Below, in pieces: positions 1 to 11,560 of a stretch of 64,000 nt of DNA. A program made the position numbers and the translations under genes. The stretch's first letter is position 1, and every line of letters begins with the position of its first letter. The DNA is from Rhododendron vialii (taxonomy: Eukaryota; Streptophyta; Magnoliopsida; Ericales; Ericaceae), in NCBI RefSeq assembly GCF_030253575.1, contig NC_080559.1, positions 35,501,001 to 35,565,000 of the forward strand, in the 5' to 3' direction. The notes beneath the pieces were generated by a model. That model was not told the origin of the DNA. It searched no databases and was given only the letters and a program-made list of their open reading frames with translations.

Positions 1-3000
1 TCAAAGAAGTCTCAAAACATGTACAGTCTAGACTCAAATAATTCCATGTACCAAAACACATCATGGACCTTATTTGTATGACGTGTCACGTGAGAGATAA
101 AGAAGACATAATGTACCTGATCTCTGAGCTGGTCAAGCAAGGTACCACCTATCAATCCAGGTCCAACAATACCCATTGCTATTGTGGTTCTAGAGAGATA
201 AAACCTTGAGTGAACAGCCCTTAGAGCCCTTACACAGTCTTCTCGCTTGACAACCACAGTGATATTATACTCTGAGCAACCTTGGGCTATAGCACGGACA
301 TTGATATTAGCCTGTCGTACAATAAGTTTTCGTAAGAATTTCATGAAACTTATGAGAAGCATATGCATGTAAACCTAGACACTGGGTTCCACAACAGGGG
401 AAAGGAAGTCAATTTGTTTGCCCTGTACATATTTACCTAAAGTACACACGCCAGCAATTAAGGGGTAATGTCCACTTATCTTAAAGTGCAGGGAAGAATT
501 ATTCTGAAGTTCCCTATTGGCATGCTAATATTTGCTCACTGCACCCCACTTCCCTTTCTCTTGAATTTATAGGCATTGACAACATAAAAACATGTGAAGC
601 CAAAAAGGGGGTGACAGCAGCCTGCACATGAAAGTGCGGCAGAGTGTAATACTAATTGACAACCACTTCACAACGTTCCAACCTTTGCAAGTGCATTGAA
701 AAGCGTCGCACTGACTCCGGGAGTACTAGCCATTTTCAGGCCTACGGCTGCCAAAATGCTACAGTTCGGGATAACTGCAACCTGAGAAGATTAGGAACCA
801 TATAAGATGGGAATGAAGATTAAAGAAGTACACAAAATAAATTTTCTATAAGGCAAGAAATGAATACAAGATGATATGGGTGTCCTCAAGTACGACAGAA
901 GTACAAGGAAAACTAATCTCAGCTTCAAGAATGTTAACAAATCACACGAACACAAAGTACAAGACCTGAGAGAGACGCCCAGCATCCAGAGCTTGACGAA
1001 ATCTAGACTGTAAAGCCTTAGCAACAGCATCTACTTCCTTCTCAGGGACGGCAAAGCAGACAGAATGCTCACTGCTAGCCTGCATTCGTCCTAGTTAATG
1101 ACCACATGAATTGTATAATACAGAAAGACAGACACCAGAGGATGAAGATACCTGGGATATCATGATTACGTTAGCTCCTACATCTTTCACTGCACTAAAA
1201 ATGCCACTAGCGGTACCAGGAACACCAGCCATTCCAGTTCTGCAAAAGAGTGTGCAAGATTCAGTTTAATCAAGAAAGGAAACTAAAGAAAATGCATAAA
1301 ACTGAAAAGAAGACAAACAGTATCATCCTAGCAATACAAGCTCACCCCTCAACATTTACAAGGGCCAAATTATCTATTGTTGCAAAACCTTTGACAAAAG
1401 ATTCCATTCCCTGCCCATCTTCAAATTCATTGACAGGAGGCCGGCAGATCATCGTTCCAGGTGCCGAGAGATTGAAGATGTTTCTTATAAGAATCGGAAT
1501 GTCATATCGCATTACGGGAATGATGGTCCGGGGATGTAAAACATTTGCTCCAAAATATGACTGCAAAAAAAACACACAAGTTTTGTTGTTAAGAATGCAA
1601 AATAGCAAGTGCCAGCAACCTTGCCGGGTAGAAAAGGAGATTAAATGGTCACCATTTCCCAGGCCTCTTGATAAGACAATGTCTTCAGTACCACAGCCTC
1701 GCTAACTGCAGAAGAAATATTCTTTAGCACTCCAACGAAACCCCAAACTAACATAATTGTTTGCACCCATCATCATTGTAATTATACAAACAACATGTAT
1801 AAAAAAATTTCTCCATCTGGTTATGGAACAGAAAAGCGCTCAAAAAGTTCAAGAAAAAGAAACATGTCATGTGATTCAAACACAAAAACTAAGGGTTTGC
1901 ACAACCTTTTCGTGGATCTGCACTATAAACACCATCCACATCTGTCCAGATTGTGACTTGCCGTGCCTTGACCAAAGCACCCATTATAGCTGCGGAGAAG
2001 TCACTTCCATCTCTTTTCAGTGTCGTGGGAATATTTTGAGGTGTACTGGCTATGAAACCAGTTGCAATGATTGTCTTAGATGGATTTTGCGAAAACCAGT
2101 TGTCAAGTCTTTTTTCAGATTCCAAGTAATCTGGATCAACTTGATCAGAACCAGTAGGATTTACAATAAGTACATCCCTTGCATCCATCCAATTACAATC
2201 CACACCGTTCTGTGACAAAGAAAAGAAAACGAGAATAAGTTTTTATGACCTAACTTCCAAATCACAACTTAAAGATATTCTGGTAAAAGAAAAAGAGCAA
2301 CTAAGCACAGCACCACCTTTCTGACAAGTGACGCCAGCATTTGAGCTGACCATAACTCTCCATGTCCTACGACAAATTCTGTAAAAGACTCTGTTGCATG
2401 ACCAGCTGCGTACATCAAGCACGAAATGAATTCCACGTCACCACCAGAACCCAAGGTAGCAACAATTATATGATTTGATAGATAAAAGATAAATGGAAAA
2501 ACACGTCTACAAGTTGCAGCATTCTACCCAAAAGAAAAGCTTATCAAGGATATTTATGGGAAGGAAAGCGGTGGGGAATGGAGGTGCGGTGGTAAACCAT
2601 AAGCAAAGGTTCATCATCCTATACCAAGAAATCATACTTAATCAAATTCTCTTTCCCCTTGTTCCTTGCTTGGTGTCCGCATTTGCAAATGGGATATCAC
2701 GGCAAGAAATTCAAACAATAAGCATGCATAAAAGACTTTTCTTATTATGCAAAGGAAAATAGATCATAATAAAGAGTTGTTTTAATACCTATATATATTG
2801 CACGAAGCATCGCTTTAAGGTTATTAATGTCATGATACAACCGCGAAAGGAAAATAGCACGATCTTCCCCCTCAAGTAGATCAACTGCTGTTAACTTGTG
2901 CTTTTCTAAAACAAAATCCAACGCAGCTATATAAGAATCATCCCGAGACTGCGCCTTGTAGATAAGGTCATACATCATATCAGTCACCTTTGACATTGCA

Positions 3001-4721
3001 GACACAACCACCAACTTTCTTTCCGAATCATCATCAACAATTATCTGAGCAACATTCCGAATTCGTTGGGAGCTTCCCACACAGGTACCACCAAATTTAT
3101 GAACAGACCAAGAGTCGCCTTTGGGAAACGGAACCTTTTCTATTGATGGTTCTTGTTTTTCTATAGATGATTCTCGCCCATCTGCCAATAAAATCAATAT
3201 TATAAATATAAGTAACAGCACGGTATTCCTTGAACATCATAACATGACTTCAATGATCAAAAAATAATTGCCTAGTAAAGGTAGGTAACCTGTTACTGAA
3301 GCACGAATATGAAAGCTTAACAACTTCCTCTCCTTTCTGAAATAAGAAACAAAGGCAAAAACCTTCAGGAGTTAAGAAACAGAAGGGAAAAGGTGCATCC
3401 GAGTCAAATTCTTCGTAAAGAAACATACAGCATCGCATTCCAGATAATATAAAGCAGGAAAAAAAGAAGGGAAAAGACCCTTCCAGAAAGCAAGGACACT
3501 CCCAAGAAGGTGGCGTGTCCATGCTGGGCACCAACATTCATCTACTGCCGACATGGATCAGCATGTCTGTTTTGTGTTCGTATCTGTATGCTATATTCGT
3601 TATTGAGTCCTGTGCCCAACTATGTGCTTCCTAGAGTCCCTTGAACAAACATAAGAATTAAATCGACATGTTTTCATTTATAAATGTATATGCTCATCAA
3701 TAGATGTAGTCATTGACCCAACCACTAAATAAGTACTGATAGTATATTAAGGTCCGGCAGGATGTAACACAACTTTATCATGCTGCAGCAATTCAGTGAA
3801 AGACATTATGCTAACCTAAGGAGAAACAGTGAGATGTAAACACAAGGCACATGTCACACTTTCTTGACATGGTCATGTGCAAAAGAGGACCCACCTATTA
3901 GCGATGCTACCAACCTCAATGTAGATGAGGCCTTTTATAAGGCCAAATTTGTGATAGGTTGGTGGATGTTGAATTGTGGATTGTAAGTAATGTTATAGCT
4001 ACTGTAAAAACATGCCATAAGGTAAGAGTTATCGGTTTGTGATGCAAGAAAATGCATGGTTTTGGGGATGGTAGAAGTAACAATGAGAGAATGCTTATAA
4101 GCAGGTAACGCAGGCTCTCGAGAGTATCCCTTCCTACTTCCTATCGGTGGCCCCTGCTTGGGTATTCTTAGAAAGCTACAGCTGTGTGGAATGATTTATC
4201 AAGAAAATAGAGAAGAGATTGGTAGGGCACATTGATGAACCTCGATACCAAACCAACTTCACCCTGATATGACTAGGGAATGTCATTCAAGACTGTTCTT
4301 CCAAACGAAAGCAACAAAGATCCCGGCGTTGGCTAAACTTACATTCGGCAAGTTTATTCTACTCAACCAATTCGTATACAGGTAAAAGAAAATCTTCATC
4401 CAAATAATATTTAGACTGAATTCTCCTTCATGCATCGAAATAAACGTAGTAGAGGACAATTTTGGATAGCCAAACTTTAATACAGATTAAAACGCAAACA
4501 CCTTTCAGCTGAACACTAAACTTGGTTCCAATTATTTGCCTCTGTAGCCAAACAAGAAGTAATAAATTTAACAGAAAGAGGGAGAAAGCTATTTACTTGG
4601 AGATGGGAGAGGATTGAGGGATGGAGAGTTGTGATGGGTAGATCTTGGTAATTGGATATAGTACGTCGCGTGACAGTGCAGAGCCCTGCAAAGAATGGGA
4701 GATCGAAGATGCAAACGCCAT
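1..4721 (-). CDS. AK-HSDH: Bifunctional aspartokinase/homoserine dehydrogenase (AK-HSDH), chloroplast; 3' part beyond window
   Basis: Plastid enzyme that phosphorylates aspartate and reduces aspartate semialdehyde on the way to Thr, Met and Ile. Exons in transcription order: 4721-4597 (predicted transit peptide, starts MAFASSISHS), 3181-2789, 2405-2317, 2209-1906, 1705-1653, 1560-1346, 1239-1152, 1079-966, 781-683 and 311-117. The second exon carries the kinase motif VHKFGGTCVG. The fourth gives DVLIVNPTGSDQVDPDY and GSDFSAAIMGAL. The sixth gives YFGANVLHPRTI and leads into the ACT regulatory region. The last visible exon reaches MGIVGPGLIGGTLLDQL, the nucleotide-binding start of the dehydrogenase domain; the remainder lies left of base 1. 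All junctions from 3181 to 117 are GT-AG and stay in phase without stops, so this copy looks functional. Oddity: the first exon is 125 nt (ends phase 2), while the exon at 3181 needs phase 1, so a short exon in the 1.4 kb first intron or a different 5' exon is probably missing from my model. Confidence 0.93.
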
Positions 4722-5300
4722 TGGGATTTGGCTGCTTCCCTCTTTTGAGAGTTGCGAAAGAGAGAGGCAGCAAGAGAAAGAGAGAGAGAGAGAGGGGCTG
4801 CGCCAAATTCGAACCAGGGGAGGAATTGAGTTTTAAGTGCTCACAAGGTTTGTTGTATCTTACGGAGTAGTTTTTTTCTCGTCGGCTAACGGGTTAAATA
4901 TAGGGGGGTGCACACGGTCCTGGTCCGAATAGGATTGGTCCAATAATCGAACTAATCCAAGCGGTTGTCGAAAATTAGGAACCAAAATTTAATTATATAT
5001 GCGAAATCTAATCAGAATAAAATCTCAAGATTGGTCCAAAGTTCAATTCTGATTATATCTAATTAGCATCCAAACATTTAGAGATTTGGTAGGACAAAAT
5101 AAATCGTAAAATCTTAAAATTGAATAAATATTCGAGTAAGAAAAAATAAAATTGGTTACACTCAATATTCTAAAGAATTCTATGATTTGGGTTCCTATAA
5201 ATATACTACTAGTATATTAAAAACTTTACTAACAAATGACATTTCTTCTCCAAATAAATTAAATTTAACAAGAAAAAGATTAATTTGCCAAAATAGGTGA

Positions 5301-5344
<44 letters not shown>

Positions 5345-5692
5345 GGATATTTTGAATCAAAATTAATATTTTTTATTTTTTGGAAATTACAACTTGACCA
5401 ATGAGCCCTAGAAACAAATCAAATAAAACGGTTCGGTCAGAATTAAACCGATTTTGTGGTTCGAGCGGTTTTTCTGAAGGGGGTTAAAACACTACTCGAA
5501 GCCCTAGTGTTTCTCTGAGAATGAATACAAGGACGTCGTGCTTTGTCGACGCGCGTTTTACTTCAAGTAAACCTCACGTTCTGAACCTGTGAGTTCTCTG
5601 CAGTGTCGAGTACAGACTAGTAGATCTGGCTCATCATCAGTCTCACGCAGTGTCTGTCTAAATCATCACCCGCTCTCCCATTCCCGACAACA
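4722..5692. other. Divergent intergenic/promoter region, AK-HSDH and GPP
   Basis: About 1 kb separates the two divergently transcribed start codons, so both promoters must lie here. A short GA tract (about 4778-4796) falls in the presumed AK-HSDH 5' UTR. From about 4900 to 5470 the sequence is AT-rich. It carries degenerate repeats of the gg-t-c-cggtt type at both ends (about 4915-4980 and 5428-5470), resembling a decayed plant repeat. A (TA)n tract lies near 5302-5337. I see no further open coding sequence. Confidence 0.6.
5302..5337. repeat. (TA)n microsatellite
   Basis: A run of alternating T and A about 36 bases long inside the AT-rich spacer between the AK-HSDH and GPP start codons. It is directly visible. 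It may be length-variable. Confidence 0.9.
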
Positions 5693-8600
5693 ATGGCGAA
5701 TCCAACGAGCTGCGATTCAGCCAAAGGGTCCATTACTCACGTCATCTTCGACATGGACGGACTCTTACTCGGCAAGATTCCTCACCCCCCAATCCATCTT
5801 CTTTGATCTGTTTAGAACTGTCATTGAACCCTCATAATTGGTCTCTTTTCAACTGATTACCTGATACATTTTGGCATACTATATTTATTGCACATATGTG
5901 ACTTCCTTTGAATTATGTGCGGAATTGTTATAAATGTTGGGTCTTTTGTTCAATTTCTACTCTCTGGTTTGGGCCAAGAACGCCATACATTTATACATGT
6001 GTGTCCCATATGTGCGCATATACATATGTAGCCCTAGAACTGCTTTTATACAAATACATGTTTTCTTGGTTCAGTCCTTTAATGAATCGTTTGGCAGATT
6101 GGAATGCTTCTCCTTCTCTGACATAAAACTAAGGCCCACTTGCCAATTCCTAACCCTAGTTGGACTAGTTTGCAGCTTACTACCGATGCAAATTACGATG
6201 CATAATTTGTTAGTAGAACTTTTGATAACAAGAATGGTTCAGCAATAGGTATTGCAATTCATATATTAACCTTGAATCTCGTCATCTGCATAAACCTGGC
6301 TAACTCTAGCTTTCCTAATTCTTGCTCATGGTCAAATGACTGTAGATGTGAGAACCCACTTGGGGGCAATCCCACATCGGTTGACTATGGAAAGTTAATT
6401 CCATATATAAAGGTTCGCAACAAGCTACTGTATAACTTGAGGTTAATCTTTTGAGCTACGTGGTTAGGCTAAGAGTTAAGCAGGTCAGCTGGCGCAAGTC
6501 GTAACAGTAGATAACCTCTCTTTCTCTCTCACACACAAGCAACACATTTGGCCAATGTAATCCATTGGAGCATTTCCATGTCTCTGTGTATGTAATGTTT
6601 GGACATTTCTTTATCAATACGGTTTTGTATTTTTTGCCTGTGGACTTGTTTATAGTTGTTAATTGTTTCCCTTTGCATTTTCGTTGGAGATTCCAGTTGC
6701 TTAACAGCTCAGTTGGAGGCTATTAGGCTAAAACATCAATCAAAATTCTAACAGAGAAACTGAAATCTGATGCTGTTCTATTTTCTGCAGACACGGAGAA
6801 ATTCTATACCGAAGTCCAGGAGATTATACTCGCAAGATACAATAAAACTTTTGATTGGTCTCTCAAGGCAAAAATGATGGGGAAGAAAGCCATTGAATCT
6901 GCTCGTATCTTTATTGAGGAAACTGGAATTGACTCTCTTACACCTGAGGAGTTTCTTGTCGAAAGAGAGGATATGTTACAGAGCTTGTTTCCGACAAGTG
7001 AGCTAATGCCAGGTACCTTCATTGAAAGTGAAAAATCCTTTATTAATTCCTAAATGGATTTATTATATCTTTTCTTTTGTAGTATATGTATGCTTCTTCC
7101 AATCGGAATAAGTACCTTTACGAAAGGAGCAAAGGAAGACTTAACGGATTGTGGTGTCCCAATTTATCTTCAAACCCATTTGGACCTTCAAAACTAGTAG
7201 AACATTAGCCTCTTAAGCTCACTCTCTTTCCCAGTATAAGAGGCCCCATTCTCCGTTTTCCCCCTCGCTTTGCACATTCTTCAACCTTCATCAGAATCCA
7301 GAATCCTCTAGTCACAATATAGCTTCCTTCATGCATTGCAATTAGTTACTCGTTCCACTACTCTTATTCTCGTTTGCTGTCTTTTTGATCTTGTAGGGGC
7401 AAGCTATTTGATTAGACACCTACATGCAAATGGAATACCAATTTGCGTGGCAACAGGGTAGGTTTTATTCTTGTGATATCTCGTTTTTCTTGTATTGTTT
7501 CCTTTAGCAGTGAGATTTGGAGGACATACCTGTAAACCAGTTCAAGTATGGAATAGAAAGAATGTCACATCCATTACTAATTTGAAGATGTATCTATCAG
7601 TTCTCACAAAAGGCACTTCGACTTGAAAACACAAAGACATGGCGAACTTTTTTCATTGATGCATCATATTGTTCTTGGTGATGATCCAGAAGTCAAACAA
7701 GGCAAGCCATCACCAGACATATTCCTGGCAGCAGCCAAAAGGTTTGAGGTATTGGAGATGCGATGTAGATGCCCTTACTGCATGATATTTCTGTCTGTTG
7801 TGCTAAGTCGACTTCTGCCGTGTCATTATTTCATGCATCTGTAATCTGTATATGCGTATTCTTCTCTTTCTGTTCATTGCTTCTTTCCTATCTTACATTT
7901 AAAACCGCAAGACCTGGATCATTAAATTCTTTGCTGAACAGGGTGGCCCCATAGATCCACAAAATATACTTGTCTTCGAAGATGCTCCATTGGGAGTTTG
8001 TGCAGCGAAGAGTGCTGGGATGTAAGTGATTTAAGTAAAGTTCTTATTTTTCATACATGTAAGTTATCTACAGTCACAATGGATATACTCTACTTCAAAC
8101 TTCGCTTTGTTGGAGTTCGAATTGATATAAAACCAGAACAATTCTTTGACAGATGAAAAATCAGTTGAATACTTGTTATTGGACCACCGACCACTACCTT
8201 CTGTGATTTTTTAAGTAGTATCTTCCCATTGGTTTTAATTGACTTTCTATTTCTTGATTACCGTAAGTACCTTCTTGGTTGTTAATTTATGTGGGAGTAT
8301 TTTCCCTAGTGGATTTTGACATCACTTGCGGATGACATGTTACTACTCTTGAGGATCTGTTTCAGCACTTTCACTTTCATCTGGCGTTCTTGTCCTTCGA
8401 GTGACAATGGGTGCACATGCATGATCATTCAAAACACTTTGGATGAAAGTAAATTGGAGATTAATTATCTTCTTCTTTTGTTTCCCATTTCTTCTGATGC
8501 TATTACTTGTAAAAAGTGCACCTCCGTATCGGCTATCTTTAATTTCTCAAGTTCGTGGTTGGTAATTATGTTCTTACATATGGTATGCAGGTCAGCAGTT

Positions 8601-8723
8601 ATGGTTCCGGATCCAAGGCTTGATAGCTCTTACCATGGAGGTGCAGACCAAATTCTGAGCTCCCTGTTGGATTTCAACCCTTATGAATGGGGTTTGCCTC
8701 CATTTGAGAAGGCAGCTAGTTAG
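5693..8723 (+). CDS. GPP: HAD-superfamily phosphatase, GS1/glycerol-3-phosphatase (GPP) family
   Basis: Six exons, 5693-5771, 6791-7012, 7397-7457, 7601-7748, 7942-8021 and 8591-8723, join to 241 codons (240 aa), the length I recall for Arabidopsis GS1/GPP proteins. HAD motif I is [14 protein letters not shown] (Asp nucleophile, spanning the first junction). Motif II is ICVATGS, the motif III lysine lies in KQGKPSPD, and motif IV is VFEDAPLG. The C-terminus reads [13 protein letters not shown]. Known members hydrolyse DL-glycerol-3-phosphate or related small phosphate esters; the substrate of this copy is inferred from family only. Start chosen at the ATG giving [12 protein letters not shown], similar to the family N-terminus. 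Oddity: intron 1 begins with GC (5772-5773), not GT, because only this donor completes the Asp codon GAC of the LLLDTE motif; the other introns are GT-AG. Intron 1 is about 1 kb and contains the USE/TATA pair at 6369-6410. Confidence 0.93.
6369..6410 (+). promoter_or_regulatory. Candidate plant snRNA-type promoter (USE + TATA, Pol III spacing)
   Basis: Bases 6369-6379 match the plant upstream sequence element RTCCCACATCG exactly. A TATATAA box starts at 6404, leaving 24 bases between them. In plant U6, U3, 7SL and MRP RNA genes this short spacing specifies RNA polymerase III; Pol II snRNA genes use about ten bases more. It lies in intron 1 of the phosphatase gene, same strand. Transcription would be expected to begin near 6430-6436, with a T4 run at about 6449-6452. 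I do not recognise U6, U3 or 7SL sequence downstream, so either an unknown short RNA, a dead snRNA-gene promoter or a repeat carrying this motif is possible. Confidence 0.45.
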
Positions 8724-10186
8724 ACTCACATATAACAACTAGCTCCAGATAGGGAGAGAGTTGCCTTGTTTATTGTTGAGGAGGTTCAACTGACTATATT
8801 GATTTGATAATTTCCTCAATGCATGCATAATTGTTTTTAAGTGAGGGTTAGCTTATTATATTAGTTTAATGAAAGGACAAGTTTCCATTAAAATTTGTTG
8901 TACTCTGGTTCAGTTGAAAATTTTAGTTCTTTGATGAAACTTATTCTACTTTTGATCAGTTCTTCTGGAATGCGTTTGCACGGGAATTTACAAAAATCCC
9001 CGCCAAACAGAATGGTAGCATGATGGTGAAGGATTGCCTTTGATGTGGCAAATGGAGTTCTACTTGGGAATTGGACTATCTTGCAATGGTTCAGCTAATT
9101 CACAATTTGATTGGCAATTGGGAGGACAGATTAGAACTCCGAAAAAGCTAGAGACGCTCACAAACTCACACCAACACTTGCGCGCACACGTCCTAACTCC
9201 TACAAAAATGGGACTTGAGACAGATTTTAATCCAAGTATTGGTAGTCAAGTGCCTACTAATCTCAGGACACTGTACCCCCGCCGCAATTTGTTAGGATCC
9301 ATACCCACCATACATCCCAGAAAAGACCAATTTAGACTTCAGGTAGGCGATGAAAGCTACACTTATGTAAAGGACTCGTTCTATGTCAATGTCAAGGACC
9401 GGTGTTAATGGGAGAGGATACAACATCGACGTATTGTGGTTGGGGTAGTTGCGAGTTTGTCTCTTTCAGGAAATCAACTAAGGTGGGTGTTTAATAATAA
9501 CAACATAATAAAGGTAGTATAATAAATATGAGCACATTGGAGGAATCTGGACTGGAATGTGCTAAAACTTCTGTAATAATTGCAATTAGTGGGAATGTGT
9601 GGAAGACCACATGGTAAAAGTGGAACTAAGCTTGTCGTTTGTAGACCCACTCTATAAAAAGACCCCGGCCAAGAATTTTATAGTTCAAAAATTAAACAAT
9701 CGGTGGGTTTTTTCTAGCATTCTTTTAGTTTTGGAGCTTTTACAGCTGGGTTTGAATTTTAAATTTGGGGAGTGAAAAAAGGATTATAATAAAAAAAAAA
9801 AAGAACGAGCAGCAAAGGAAAATTTTCCAGCACAAACATAAATGATTCATGAGGCAGCAAGGTTATAGTTTTACATACAGGAAGGAGTCCCAAATCAACA
9901 TTTCCCGCAAAACCAACTTCTCGCTCCTTAGGAAAACTTACAGTCGACGAAACCTAGCTGAAGGTTCTGTCATATAAATTACACGAACCTAAAAAACAAA
10001 AGAACTTGAAGCAAGATGAATGAAATGAATCGACCAACTGCGCAACAATAAACCTGCGCCCATTGCTTTCAAAGAGGCAGTGGAATTCCGACTTTGGTTT
10101 TCTCACAAGCTTCTTTCGTCCCACAACGTATAATTTATACAAAGTTCTCTCCCCGTGTTTCCTACGGGCTCATAATGACAGAATAA
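8724..10186. other. Convergent intergenic region between GPP and the reductase pseudogene
   Basis: Holds the 3' UTR of the phosphatase (polyadenylation-like A/T-rich signals around 8810-8900) and the downstream flank of the reductase pseudogene. An open frame at 9034-9408 (124 codons) is not like any family I know and has no intron support. An A-run lies near 9790-9802. Nothing else is supported. Confidence 0.5.
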
Positions 10187-11326
10187 CTACCAAACATCAC
10201 GCAAATACCTCCCACTCATTTGCAAATTCTTTACCATCCTCTCAGCCTTCGAGTTGTCCAGAGATCCCGAAATAAAAGATCAGATGAATCACAAATGAAG
10301 CACAGTTTTGAATTTGCCGCAGAGAAACAAAAGACTAAACGGATATGGACTGGGATTTGGACGCCAACTTGCATCTAACTTCCAAGCTAAAAGATGGACT
10401 TCATATGTAGGGAATCTGGCGGGAAGTGGAATAATTAGTACAACATTTTTCCTTTTATGGTTAGTGAGGTTACATTTCGCTCCCTGCAAATCAATTTTCA
10501 TACCCCTTGAACTCTCATTTCTATTTCAATGTAGCCCCTCGTCATCACTTATTTTGCGGGGTATGAAGGAATTTTCACAGTGAAAAGGGAATGAAATTGC
10601 AAGATTCAAACTGTTCAAATTGACTACCCACCAGAACTCTGAACCAATGGCGTAATTAACCCATGGAAAGATTTCTTTCTTTTGCAATTTCAAGGCCCAA
10701 ATGGCCCAAGGACAATTCTATTACAGTCACAAATATAGTTGTCACTGGCAAGCTGTCGATGTGTGAAAAGGAACTCCGTTGGTAGGGCTCTTGGTCCAAA
10801 AAGAACGTCCTCTCTCTCCCCTCTCTCTTTCTACCATGAAAAGGATGCTTTGGTTGTTGCACCAATGCAACAACCTTGCTACAATAGGTAGGGGGAGACC
10901 GGAGACTATCAAATCGACAACTCAGCACAATATTAAAGACGTACCTGCTCTTGCACATGGACATCCCGGGCCATACCTTTGGCATCCCCACAAACATAAA
11001 TATACCCTCCTTGAGAGATAATGTTCCAGATATCTGAAGCCTGGAACACAAACGACACAAAGGGATATCCTTAACTATACAAGCAACAAGTGAAATATTT
11101 ACAGTAAGGTTAATTCGAGAAAGTTCCATACTTTCTCTGTCATCTTATGTTGAACGTATTCCTTAGTGGGACCCTCGCATGAGAAAGCAACAATCAGCTC
11201 AGAAATTGCACCAGCTTCAACAAAGTTGTTCAGCTCATCCTTGTAAATATAATCCTGCAAAGATTGAATGGATTTGATCAAAAAGGTTACGAACAAGTAC
11301 AATGTTTTAGGAGGCTGTATATACTA

Positions 11327-11560
11327 CTCCTTCCGTTCCAAAATGAGTGACCTTTTTGGGACTCCGTGTCATTTGAAAATGCTTATATCTTTCGATTTAT
11401 GAAGTTTTATGTGATTTTGAAAACTTTGTGTAATAGAACTAATTAAAATCTATCAAACAAGATTCATATTGCATATTTTTTAACATTCATATTGAAATAT
11501 ATAAGCAATTGAAAATGACACGCTTTCAGAAAAAAATCACTCATTTTGGAACGGAGGGAG
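11327..11560. mobile_element. Stowaway-type MITE in a reductase pseudogene intron
   Basis: Terminal inverted repeats begin CTCCTTCCGTTCCAAAATGA on the left and end in the complementary TCATTTTGGAACGGAGGGAG on the right. The element is flanked by TA on both sides (11325-11326 and 11561-11562). About 234 bp with an AT-rich core and no coding capacity. This is the signature of Tc1/mariner-derived Stowaway elements. Confidence 0.85.

Noticed and set aside
1-66. Short frame ending at base 12 as the next AK-HSDH exon
   Set aside because: It lies past a good donor (GATCAG|gtacat at 117/116) and does not resemble the dehydrogenase continuation, which must be left of the window.
9034-9408. 124-codon open frame downstream of the phosphatase
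   Set aside because: No recognisable domain, no splice or promoter context, and composition like intergenic DNA; a frame of this length is expected by chance.
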